From Sphingobacterium sp. (GTDB lineage: Bacteria; Bacteroidota; Bacteroidia; Sphingobacteriales; Sphingobacteriaceae): DNA of 64,000 nucleotides. The number at the start of each line of letters is the position of its first letter. Position 1 is the stretch's first letter. The stretch spans positions 35,929 through 99,928 of the forward strand of contig JAQZAZ010000009.1 of the NCBI GenBank assembly GCA_029239355.1. The letters run 5' to 3'. Of this stretch, positions 17,022-25,973 are shown one piece after another. The translations under genes and the position numbers were made by a program. The notes under the pieces were generated by a model. That model saw only the letters and a list, made by a program, of their open reading frames with translations. It ran no database searches and had not been told where the DNA came from.

Positions 17022-18788
17022 CTAATTGTTTTTGAAATGATCAGCGACAATATACCAAGCCTTCTTTTTTTCCCCCCGATCGGATATTAATCCTTTTCGG
17101 TTCCATCCTTTTTGATAAATAGGATGTGCTCTTCCCGGTGAACGAAAGTCGACCAAGAGCCAGGGTGTCACCCCCCGTAAGAAAGGTATATTAGTGAACA
17201 TCTTAAATTGACGTTTATAAATATCTACCAGATAATCTTCACTCCAGCTGCTTGCCCGATTTGGATCGATATTGTTTCCGAAAACTGCTTCACCACCAAA
17301 TTCCGAAAAGATTAGCGGTTTATTGAATTTGGATATCCACTCGACTTCTTTATCGGTTTCGGGCCATATTTTATACCAGCCGAGGTATTGATTGATCGCC
17401 ATGACATCCATCAAACTATTGAGTTTATCTTCAATATAAGCTTTGTTGCCCTCAAAGCGCATATTATTAAACGCTGATGTCACGAGACGGCTGCTATCTA
17501 GCGATTTTGTTAAATAATATAATGCTGTTAGCGAACTGTCCCTGGCTGGGGAGGAGTAGGTTTCGTTCGAAAGGCTCCAGATAATCGTAGCCGCTCGGTT
17601 TTTATCGCGGGCAATCATTTCTTTGAGCATCAAGTTCATTTTTTCTTTCATGTCTGCATTTGCAAAGTCTATTCCTTGGTAAATGGGCAGTTCTTCCCAA
17701 ACCATCAGGCCCATTTTCTCCGCCATTTTTACCATTTTTTCGTGATGTGGGTAATGTACCAGACGCACATAATTACAGCCTAAATCCTTGGCCCATTCCA
17801 AAAGCATTTTATAATCACTTTCGCTATAGGCACGGGACCGACGTTGCGGAACTTCTTCATGAATATTAATCCCTTTTAGAAAGATTGATTTGCCATTCAA
17901 TAAAATATGTGTTCCATCAACTTTTATTGTTCGAAACCCAATTTGCTCCTTTATGCAATCTGTTTCTGCGGAGACACGTACTTCATATAGCTTCGGATTT
18001 TCTGGTGTCCACAAAGTCTTCTTCCGAAAAGGAAATTTGAGTATAGCTTTTCCCTCTTTATCTGTTCTGGTTTTAAACCTGACATGCAATTCTGGAATGT
18101 TTATTTCTATATCTTGTTCTTTTGAAGGGCCATCAAGAGATAGGTATCCGTCAATGATATTTTCATCATTTTGTCCTAGTTGGATAAAGTAATCCTTAAT
18201 ATAGGTTTTTGGTGTCTGTACGAGGTCGACATCACGTGTTATCCCGCCATAATTGAACCAGTCGAAGCCTAATCCCGGTATACCATCTTTAGTACGCTGA
18301 TTATTTACTTTGACAATAAGACTATTTTCTCCACCCTTTATATGATCTGTTAATTCCAATTGGAAGGGCGTAAAACCACCTTCATGCTCTCCAAGTTTAG
18401 TCCCATTAAAATATACCTCTGCCTTGTAGTTGACTGCAGCAAAATGTAGAAAGAACCTGTTATTTTCAGTTGTTTGTATGTTAAATGTACGTTTGTACCA
18501 GATACTGCTTTCATAGTAGTTGAGATCAGGAAATTGTGAATTAAAGTCACCAGGCACATACAGCTGAGGACCACCTTCAAACGCAGATTCGACAAAGTTC
18601 GCGTTGCCCAATGGCTTTCTATCCTTACAGTAGGCAGCCCAATCTCCGGATCCAGCGTCGAAGGGATCGATAATGACATTCCATATGCCATTTAAGCTGA
18701 CGGTTTGCCTCCCTTCGATATTTGTCATCGCGGATTGAGCAAACAATAGGAGTGGGAACAACTGGAATAATGCTAAAATAATTTTCAT
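17022..18788 (-). CDS. GH2 beta-glycosidase (beta-galactosidase/beta-glucuronidase type), secreted
   Basis: 588 residues with signal peptide about 1-19 (ending LLFAQS). GH2 order is visible: sugar-binding jelly-roll (25-190), Ig-like domain (190-290) and TIM barrel. Acid/base Glu409 lies in WSLSNET and nucleophile Glu496 in IFSEFGGEA. The short C-terminus without accessory domains resembles beta-glucuronidases, but beta-galactosidases of this length exist. It is the last gene of the PUL, 82 bases after the fucosidase. In a xyloglucan-type locus its likely job is removing terminal beta-galactose from side chains. Confidence 0.9.
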   Translation of the reverse strand: MKIILALFQLFPLLLFAQSAMTNIEGRQTVSLNGIWNVIIDPFDAGSGDWAAYCKDRKPLGNANFVESAFEGGPQLYVPGDFNSQFPDLNYYESSIWYKRTFNIQTTENNRFFLHFAAVNYKAEVYFNGTKLGEHEGGFTPFQLELTDHIKGGENSLIVKVNNQRTKDGIPGLGFDWFNYGGITRDVDLVQTPKTYIKDYFIQLGQNDENIIDGYLSLDGPSKEQDIEINIPELHVRFKTRTDKEGKAILKFPFRKKTLWTPENPKLYEVRVSAETDCIKEQIGFRTIKVDGTHILLNGKSIFLKGINIHEEVPQRRSRAYSESDYKMLLEWAKDLGCNYVRLVHYPHHEKMVKMAEKMGLMVWEELPIYQGIDFANADMKEKMNLMLKEMIARDKNRAATIIWSLSNETYSSPARDSSLTALYYLTKSLDSSRLVTSAFNNMRFEGNKAYIEDKLNSLMDVMAINQYLGWYKIWPETDKEVEWISKFNKPLIFSEFGGEAVFGNNIDPNRASSWSEDYLVDIYKRQFKMFTNIPFLRGVTPWLLVDFRSPGRAHPIYQKGWNRKGLISDRGEKKKAWYIVADHFKNN

Positions 18789-18870
18789 GATACTGAGATT
18801 AATTTTATTTATCTATCGTCGAAATTCAGGAATCGCTTTGGAGATCTAGCTTTTTGCTAGAAAAACTAAA

Positions 18871-20505
18871 TTAATTTATTTTCAAAACTAATGATATTGG
18901 ATTTGGCTTCTCTGCAGGCAAGTTAACGAAAAGCGCTTCTTCATTTTGATTGAATACCAGTTTTTTCTTGTGGCCCAATAGCGATACGGTTTTAACGGCA
19001 ACCGGGGGAACTGTTTTATTTTTCTTTCCCAAAGATTTTATCAAAATTCTCCCATCGGCTGGCCAAGCCATAATATGGGCATAAATGGCATCTCCTTTTT
19101 GCACAAAACGGATATCTTCTGCGGTATAGGCATTGTCTTTATCTTCATTGAATCCAGCCGCATTCAAAGGTCTTTTTTTGGCTGTACTTGGGCCCTCACC
19201 GTACATTTTCCATGGGCGGGTATCAAAGATTCCTTCTTTATTGATTTGCATCCAATCGCCTATTTCATGCAGAATTTTCTCCTCTTTTTCGTCGATACTG
19301 CCATCTCCCTTGATCGGAACGTTAAGTAAAAGATTTCCATTTTTACTGACAATATCAATAAGCATATGGACAACTTTTTTACTGGACTTGTAATTGTTGT
19401 TATCATAGTCAGCTTTATTATAATGCCAGCTGCCTAGACAGGTACATGTCTGCCAGGCTTTTTCTTGAACTTGATCCGGCACGCCACGCTCGACATCCCA
19501 TACCAAACACTCTTTTTGTTGTTCGGATAAAATTTTTCCGAACAACACTGCGTCGACCTTTCCCTTGTTTTTCTTTGCGTTACTGTTATAAAAATGAGCT
19601 GCAATATCGAGTCCAACAGTACTGATAGGCCATAGGGGGAGCGTGGTATCATCAAAATAGAGTAGGTCAGGTTGATAGGTATCGACCACGTCGATCGTTC
19701 GTTGATAGAAATTATCGATATACTCCTGTGTCGGTTTTGAGGCTCCATTATGCCAATCCCATTGCGCCCATAATGATTTCACATCCTCGCTTCCTTTGCT
19801 GAGGGAGTGATTTTGACGGTACAGTTCTTGAGGATCATAGCCTTCCCACCATTTGCCTTTCCCATCTTCTTTCGTTATGTTTCCATCATAGGGTACGCCT
19901 TTAAGCGGACCTGATTGATCAGCCCTTTGGGCTGTCTCATACCAGGTCCATGCATGGGAGGAGTGAATGCTTACGCCAAAGGGAAGATTATTTTTTTTTG
20001 CTGCCTTTGACCATGCGGCAATGATATCACGTTTAGGCCCCATATTGACCGAATTCCATTTTTGATATTTGCTATCCCACAAATCGAAGTTGTCATGATG
20101 GTTTCCCATCGCAAAGAAATATTGCGCCCCTACCTTTTTGTATAGTGCTACAAGTCTTTCAGGGTCCCACTTTTCGGCTTTCCAGGTATTGATAATATCT
20201 TTAAATCCAGCTACAGAGGGATGACCATAGTTTTTTACATGTGAATTATATTGCCAGCTTCCTTCGTCATACATGCCACGGGCATACCAATCGCCCTGTT
20301 CTGGCTGACATTGAGGCCCCCAGTGCGCCCAGATTCCGAATTTGGCATTGCGAAACCATTCAGGTGCTTCATATTGCGCCAGGGATTCCCAGGTAGACTG
20401 AAATTTGCCCGAAGAGTCTGTTTGTTCTTTTTGTTGGGCGGGTGCATTTAAAGTCGTTCCGAGGACTGTAAAAAATAATAGTGTTTTACAAATATTCTTT
20501 TTCAT
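18871..20505 (-). CDS. GH29 alpha-L-fucosidase, secreted
   Basis: 544 residues with an N-terminal signal peptide (ending NAPAQQ). The GH29 core begins PEWFRNAKFGIWAHWGPQC and includes GNHHDNFDLWDS. The nucleophile is Asp285 in PDLLYFDDTT. A C-terminal beta-sandwich follows. It removes alpha-L-fucose from glycan side chains in the periplasm. In this PUL it suggests a fucosylated substrate such as fucogalacto-xyloglucan. The linkage preference cannot be read from sequence. Confidence 0.9.
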   Translation of the reverse strand: MKKNICKTLLFFTVLGTTLNAPAQQKEQTDSSGKFQSTWESLAQYEAPEWFRNAKFGIWAHWGPQCQPEQGDWYARGMYDEGSWQYNSHVKNYGHPSVAGFKDIINTWKAEKWDPERLVALYKKVGAQYFFAMGNHHDNFDLWDSKYQKWNSVNMGPKRDIIAAWSKAAKKNNLPFGVSIHSSHAWTWYETAQRADQSGPLKGVPYDGNITKEDGKGKWWEGYDPQELYRQNHSLSKGSEDVKSLWAQWDWHNGASKPTQEYIDNFYQRTIDVVDTYQPDLLYFDDTTLPLWPISTVGLDIAAHFYNSNAKKNKGKVDAVLFGKILSEQQKECLVWDVERGVPDQVQEKAWQTCTCLGSWHYNKADYDNNNYKSSKKVVHMLIDIVSKNGNLLLNVPIKGDGSIDEKEEKILHEIGDWMQINKEGIFDTRPWKMYGEGPSTAKKRPLNAAGFNEDKDNAYTAEDIRFVQKGDAIYAHIMAWPADGRILIKSLGKKNKTVPPVAVKTVSLLGHKKKLVFNQNEEALFVNLPAEKPNPISLVLKIN

Positions 20506-20551
20506 CGTATGGTGTATTTTTATATTGAATGGTATGTTTTGTCGGTTGATG

Positions 20552-22501
20552 TTATTGTGGTTTTATAACCGCAGCATAGCCGCCACCGCTGACCATTGGT
20601 ATTTTTACTGAATTTCCTGCTTCGAATACCAGCGTTTTTTTCTCGAGTTTTGTGGGGGCTGTTGCCGCATCTCTTGTATCCTGCCAGTATTCCAGCACAT
20701 ATTTTCCAGTAAGTAGAAAATTGGTCGGCATTATAATCGTGCGGGCCGTGTTATTGGTCATGGCACCGATAAACCAGTTTGTTCCCGAACGTTTGGCCAT
20801 CACGATAAATTCTCCAGGATAACCGTCTATGAAACGTGTATCATCCCATACTGTAGGTACGATCTGCAAAAAATCACTTCCGGGTTGGCCCAATACATGC
20901 TTTGGGTGATCGCAGAACACGGTCAAGGGACTTTCATATAGCACAAATTTGGCGAGTTCGGCACAACGGGTATTCATCATCATGGTCGGTGATTGCTTCT
21001 TAAACTGGACTGGAGTCACATTAAGAAAACCGCCTGGCGTATAGTCCATCGGTCCTGCCAGCATGCGCGTAAAAGGTAAAGTAACGTTATGCGTAGGAAT
21101 GATGCGGTCAGAAAATTTGGCGTACTCTTCACCCAGTACACCTTCACGCGTGATCATATTGGGGTAGGTACGTTCGATGCCATCAGGTTTGTAGGCACCA
21201 TGGAAGTTGACCATCAGTCGGTGCTCGGCTGCTTTTTTGATCACTTTATGGTACCAGTTCACCATCTCCTGATCATCGCGGTCCATAAAGTCTATTTTTA
21301 CGCCAGCGATTCCCCAACGTTCATATAGGGCAAAGGCTTCTTCAAAAGCATTGTTGCGGTTGGCATCGGTGCTGTACAGCCAAAGCCAAATCCGTACATC
21401 TTTCTTTCGGGCATAATCGAGTATTTCAGGCATATTGATTTGGGATGCCGGTTTGGTAATATCGGCTTGAGCTTGGTTGAACGGTCCATACCACTGCCAG
21501 TCTATTAGCATATAGGGCCATCCTTGAGCAGCGGCAAAGTCAATATATTCTTTGACAACAGCAGTCTCCATTTTCACTTCTCCGCTCCACCAGTGGTCCC
21601 ATGCGCAAAGTCCCGGTTTTATCCATGTGGGGTCTTCGATCGCGCATGCTGGGTTGAGAGACTGTACAATCTCGGATTCGATGAAGTGTCCGGGATTGTT
21701 ACCTATCATCACAACACGCCAAGGGGTATATATTTTGTCTGAGAAACGCGCTTTAATACCCTCTTCTTTTTCATTCGGCAAAGGGGAAAGTTTGGTTGTG
21801 AGCATTGCCTGCCCTGTAATATCAGCGGAGCTGCTACCGATATAAAATCCGGGATAATTGTCTATGTTCGCTTCGGTGATGGCCAAATAGTTCTCCTTGT
21901 CTATTTCGATTAATAAAGGAAGTCCAGTTAGGGTCTGATCGCTGAATCCTGTCAAGGGAACTTTATTGAATTCGCTTTCCTGGCTAGAGGTGTAACGTGG
22001 CTTATATGTTGCTGCCCAAGCGTGAGCCTGATCAGCGACTGAAAACCCGGTCATCTCCCGTCTGATGGCTCTACTGCCTATTTTTGGACTGCTGTACAAT
22101 TGATAGCGAAAGGCTATCCCATTGTTATACGCCCGAAAGAAGAGGTCCATCCGCCGTTTCTCGCCTTCCTTTTCGATCAGGGCAATATGAGTTTCGTTCC
22201 ACTGCACGTCTATATGGGCGTGTTTATTCTTCACGACGGGTGTCCAAGAATCGTGCTGACTGCTGGTTTGAGGCGTGCTTAGCAAGGTAAAGCCTCTATG
22301 CATGGCAGGTTCATCTTGTAGTTCAAAACCCAGTGGCGAAGGGTGTATCATTTGTCTGTTCCTGTAGGATACGGAGTAGGAGAGCCCATCGGATAGGTCA
22401 ATGTCCAAACAAATTTTTCCATCAGGCGATTTTAGTGTGTAAGTCTGCGCCGAAAGGCTAGACGATATTGCGAGAAATAGAAAGATAATAAATGCTCTCA
22501 T
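20552..22501 (-). CDS. GH97 glycosidase, probably retaining alpha-galactosidase type
   Basis: 649 residues with signal peptide (MRAFIIFLFLAISSSLSAQ). The N-terminal super-sandwich domain (about 20-280) is followed by the barrel with WGIAGVKIDFMDRDDQEMV. In the family, inverting members (SusB type) use Glu bases, whereas retaining alpha-galactosidases have an Asp nucleophile at this strand; Asp404 fits the retaining type. REGVLGEEY further on would supply the acid/base. It starts 24 bases after GH42. An alpha-galactosidase is unusual for a pure xyloglucan locus and may widen the substrate range. Confidence 0.85.
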   Translation of the reverse strand: MRAFIIFLFLAISSSLSAQTYTLKSPDGKICLDIDLSDGLSYSVSYRNRQMIHPSPLGFELQDEPAMHRGFTLLSTPQTSSQHDSWTPVVKNKHAHIDVQWNETHIALIEKEGEKRRMDLFFRAYNNGIAFRYQLYSSPKIGSRAIRREMTGFSVADQAHAWAATYKPRYTSSQESEFNKVPLTGFSDQTLTGLPLLIEIDKENYLAITEANIDNYPGFYIGSSSADITGQAMLTTKLSPLPNEKEEGIKARFSDKIYTPWRVVMIGNNPGHFIESEIVQSLNPACAIEDPTWIKPGLCAWDHWWSGEVKMETAVVKEYIDFAAAQGWPYMLIDWQWYGPFNQAQADITKPASQINMPEILDYARKKDVRIWLWLYSTDANRNNAFEEAFALYERWGIAGVKIDFMDRDDQEMVNWYHKVIKKAAEHRLMVNFHGAYKPDGIERTYPNMITREGVLGEEYAKFSDRIIPTHNVTLPFTRMLAGPMDYTPGGFLNVTPVQFKKQSPTMMMNTRCAELAKFVLYESPLTVFCDHPKHVLGQPGSDFLQIVPTVWDDTRFIDGYPGEFIVMAKRSGTNWFIGAMTNNTARTIIMPTNFLLTGKYVLEYWQDTRDAATAPTKLEKKTLVFEAGNSVKIPMVSGGGYAAVIKPQ

Positions 22502-22525
22502 GATATGTTGATAAGGATATGTGAA

Positions 22526-24586
22526 TTACTTTTCTTCCAGGATGGATACGTCCCAAGGGCCCAATAGGATCTGTTGATTTGCTTGCGCCACATTGCCCGA
22601 AATAAGTTCTTTCGCTGGAGCACCTGTATATGTAATCTGTTTTGGTTCGGCACTATAATTAAATAGGTAATGTATCGCCTTGCCCCATTTATTCGTTCCC
22701 GAACGCTGAATGATTGGGAAAGTGTAGCTGTCGACGGCGGCAACCTTGGCTGCCTTAGCAGTTTCTCGGATGATCGCATTGAGCAATTCCTGTGAAGGAT
22801 AGGTTCCGATATAGGTTAGCTTTCCTTTGCCGTATGTATTTTCTGTGATCACGGGCCACTTTCCAAAGAAGGGGTGTTCGGCATAGGCCAAGGGTTTGGC
22901 CGTCTCTGGTATCAAAAATTCATACCAGTCGCCTATTTGATTCCTGTTGGTCAATTGAAAAGGATTATCTTTCAAGTGCATTTCGCCGATTGTGGAGAAC
23001 TCTTGATAGTAGAATCCACAGGCTTTCCGTAATGGCCCGGGCGCGGCTGTGACCCTAACAGCCGAGTGCTCGTTGCAATAGCCGCTTTTGTGCATCATGA
23101 CGACATGGCCACCGTCTTTTACAAATTTATCAATCGCCTGAAGCAGTCCATCCGTAGCGACATAAAGCGGAGGTATAACTAACATGGCATAGCCGCTAAA
23201 ATCGTAAATTTTATCGCATGGGATAATATCGGCTTCGATATTTTGAAAGTAGAGCGACTTGTGCACCATGTCGATGGGATAATTGCTTTTGTAGGTATAA
23301 GGCATAAAGTTCAGTGCGTGGTATGAATCGTGGCTATACAAGATTGCTACTTTATTTTTCTTTTTCAAGTCGATAATATGATCCCCGATTCTTGCCAACT
23401 CTTCTGCTGTAGTTTTAAACTCATGGTATATTCGATTCGGCTGCAGATCGTGTCCCAATACGCCGCGCCAATAGGTTTCCTGGCCATAATGTAGGGTAGA
23501 CCAATGCCAGTATTCCACCATATTGGCACCTGAGGCATAATGGGCATACACGTTTTGCCGTAACTGTCTGTCGTAGGGAGGAAATTGGGTACGGGCGTCC
23601 CAACCTATGCCCTGGGCGTTGGTTTCCATAACGATGTAATTATTTTTGCCGACAGTGCGTACAAAATCACCCGCGTAAGCTATGCGCTGGCCATCTTGTT
23701 TATCCTGTACGTCATGGTAAATATTGATAGCAGGGTATTGCATCTGGCGGAAACTTTCCACCTGGTCTATATTATGAAAATCAGGCATGAAGCAATGTGT
23801 TACAAACTGGTCCTTGCGTCTATATTCATTGACAATGTCGCATTGCCAGTTGAGAAAGTCAGCGACCTGTTTGCGATTGTACCGTTCCCATTCGTTTTTA
23901 TAGGAGGGATTGGTGACACCATCGCGGGTATAGAATTCTTCCCAAGTACGAATATTCATTCCCCAGTAGTTCATCCCCCAAGCTTTGTTGAGTGAATCAA
24001 GGTCGTTGTTAAAGCGATCCTTAATGTAATTGCGGAATCCGATAAAATAATCAGGGTTGTTTACACCACGTGCTTCTGTTTCATTGTCTACCTGATAGCC
24101 AATGACCCCGGGATGTTTTGCATATCTTTCCATTAACTTACGGATGATACGCTCACTGTAATATTTAAAAGTGGGATTGGTAAAATCTATATTCTGCCTG
24201 ATCCCATAATAAGCTTTATTGCCGCGCTGATATTCTGCCAATACCTCGGGATGTGAGTGGGCAAGCCATGCGGGAATGGAATAAGTAGGTGTTCCCAGTA
24301 TCATTTTAATACCTGCCTGATGCATTTTGTTGATAATCCGGTCCATCCATTCAAATTCAAATACGCCTTCCTGTGGTTCAAAAAGACCCCAGGCAGATTC
24401 GCCTATACGTATGACGTTGAGCCCTGCATTTTTCATTAAACGGATATCTTCCTCCAGTCGCTCGCTCGGCATATACTCGTGATAGTAGGCCGCACCGTAA
24501 AGGGGGCTATCAAACTTATATTGTGCCTCCAGAGGAAGGACTGCGAAGAACATCAAGCAGAGGAGAAAAATATTTTTTGGTGTCAT
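22526..24586 (-). CDS. GH42 beta-galactosidase, secreted
   Basis: 686 residues with signal peptide (ending VLPLEAQ). GH42 domain A begins YGAAYYHEYMP and carries acid/base Glu169 in GYQVDNETE and nucleophile Glu321 in YIVMETNAQG. A trimerisation-type domain (about 400-600) and a small C-terminal beta domain follow. The length is typical. With GH2 this gives two candidate beta-galactosidases in one locus, probably for different linkages. The start lies 114 bases after the GH5 stop, with a stem-loop in between. Confidence 0.9.
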   Translation of the reverse strand: MTPKNIFLLCLMFFAVLPLEAQYKFDSPLYGAAYYHEYMPSERLEEDIRLMKNAGLNVIRIGESAWGLFEPQEGVFEFEWMDRIINKMHQAGIKMILGTPTYSIPAWLAHSHPEVLAEYQRGNKAYYGIRQNIDFTNPTFKYYSERIIRKLMERYAKHPGVIGYQVDNETEARGVNNPDYFIGFRNYIKDRFNNDLDSLNKAWGMNYWGMNIRTWEEFYTRDGVTNPSYKNEWERYNRKQVADFLNWQCDIVNEYRRKDQFVTHCFMPDFHNIDQVESFRQMQYPAINIYHDVQDKQDGQRIAYAGDFVRTVGKNNYIVMETNAQGIGWDARTQFPPYDRQLRQNVYAHYASGANMVEYWHWSTLHYGQETYWRGVLGHDLQPNRIYHEFKTTAEELARIGDHIIDLKKKNKVAILYSHDSYHALNFMPYTYKSNYPIDMVHKSLYFQNIEADIIPCDKIYDFSGYAMLVIPPLYVATDGLLQAIDKFVKDGGHVVMMHKSGYCNEHSAVRVTAAPGPLRKACGFYYQEFSTIGEMHLKDNPFQLTNRNQIGDWYEFLIPETAKPLAYAEHPFFGKWPVITENTYGKGKLTYIGTYPSQELLNAIIRETAKAAKVAAVDSYTFPIIQRSGTNKWGKAIHYLFNYSAEPKQITYTGAPAKELISGNVAQANQQILLGPWDVSILEEK

Positions 24587-24615
24587 TGGTTTTTGTATTT
24601 GTTTATGTAAAAGTT

Positions 24616-24638
24616 AGAGACGCACATTGTACGTCTCT
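24616..24638 (-). terminator. Stem-loop between GH5 and GH42 genes
   Basis: AGAGACG (24616-24622) and CGTCTCT (24632-24638) form a 7-bp stem with a 9-base loop. In the transcribed sense it is followed by AACTTTTAC, a weak T-tract. It may attenuate or mark RNA processing between upstream and downstream PUL enzymes. Confidence 0.35.
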
Positions 24639-24700
24639 TTGGGTCAATGTATTCAAAAGCTCATTGTTGTGCGCGATCCATAAGTTGCGAATGGCAAACT

Positions 24701-25912
24701 TTACTTTTTATTGCGTGGGTATTTAGTAGGTATTGCCATCATTTGTTCCAAAAAGATGGGATCTTTAAATGTACTGGTTGTCCGATCATATTGCCCGGCA
24801 CCCTGAACATCCCAGAGCATCGGACACATGCCACGAGAATAGATCGCTTCGGTAACAGAAACGTTAAATAGTCTCACCACTTCCTGCGTTCTATTAAGTG
24901 ATGAACATGCATATTCGCCAATGACGACCGGTATCCCTTTATCAACACAATTTTTTTTCAACAGATCCATATTGTCGTTAAGTTCCTTAAATTCTTGTGT
25001 TGTTCCCCAAGATGGAACACCAACTCCCCATCCTGCATCTTCGCCATTGCCTAATATGGCAAATAAAGGCGGAGTATAGTAATGTACGGTTAACGCAAGA
25101 TGTTTTGCCGGATCGGTAGGAATTCTGGTGAGTGGGTCAAAAGCATACTCCAGACCAGTATTGTAAATTTCTACTAAAAGATGGCGTTTTGCATTGTTAC
25201 CACCAGATCTCCTGACGATGTCGACAAAAAGTTGATTAAGTTCATTTACATAGCCGAATGCTTTAGCTTTTTCGATCTGTCCTCCTTTCCAAGGAGTCCA
25301 TATCTCATCATAGCCGATTTCATTCATGGGTTCAAAGATCAAGTGATCACCATATTTCTCAAAACGGTTACAGAGTTGTTCCCAGATCGAAGTAAACTTT
25401 TTCTTAGCTTCATTGTCTGTTGGGACTTTCTTCACCCATTCATTTTCATGGTGTACGTTTATAATAGCAACCATGCCGCAATCAAGTGTCCAATTTAAGA
25501 TCGATTCGACTCTATTCAGCAAATCCGGATGTATTCTGTAATTTTCCTCGTTTATCATCATATTACTCCAGGTAACCGGAATTCGCAGTGAGGAATAACC
25601 TGCTTTGGCATATCCTTCAATCATTTGTTTTGTAATGATAGGGCTACCCCATGCCGTTTCGTAATTTGAGATACTGCTTGGGTTGATCCAATTACCTGTC
25701 GCATCTAAGGCATTGCCTAAGTTGATCCCCAAACCCATTTCATCAACTAATTGGTTGGTACTGAAGTTTTCGCGTATCGCGAATTTACTGTAAGCAGATT
25801 TTGGCTCTTCTTTCTTGTCAGGTGTAGGCAGCTCTGTATTGGCCTTAATTTCTTTATTCGAGCATGCTGGAAGTATCAACAGCATGATGATGTAACTCAA
25901 TAATTTTTTCAT
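24701..25912 (-). CDS. GH5 endo-glucanase (subfamily-4-like), surface or periplasmic lipoprotein
   Basis: The frame opens at 25927, but ATG 25912 gives a clean lipoprotein signal, MKKLLSYIIMLLILPAC, with the lipobox cysteine. Typical GH5_4 landmarks are GLGINLGNALDA, LRIPVTW and NVHHENEW. Numbered from the upstream ATG, the acid/base is Glu203 in FEPMNE and the nucleophile Glu338 in VIGEYA. GH5_4 enzymes cut xyloglucan, mixed-linkage glucan or cellulose internally. As the only obvious endo-enzyme of the PUL it probably makes the oligosaccharides that SusCD import. The subfamily was judged by eye. Confidence 0.88.
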   Translation of the reverse strand: MKKLLSYIIMLLILPACSNKEIKANTELPTPDKKEEPKSAYSKFAIRENFSTNQLVDEMGLGINLGNALDATGNWINPSSISNYETAWGSPIITKQMIEGYAKAGYSSLRIPVTWSNMMINEENYRIHPDLLNRVESILNWTLDCGMVAIINVHHENEWVKKVPTDNEAKKKFTSIWEQLCNRFEKYGDHLIFEPMNEIGYDEIWTPWKGGQIEKAKAFGYVNELNQLFVDIVRRSGGNNAKRHLLVEIYNTGLEYAFDPLTRIPTDPAKHLALTVHYYTPPLFAILGNGEDAGWGVGVPSWGTTQEFKELNDNMDLLKKNCVDKGIPVVIGEYACSSLNRTQEVVRLFNVSVTEAIYSRGMCPMLWDVQGAGQYDRTTSTFKDPIFLEQMMAIPTKYPRNKK

Positions 25913-25973
25913 TGGATTAATTTTCATATTTATTTTTTGATTGAATCATGCAACTTATGGTCTTACGTTTTAA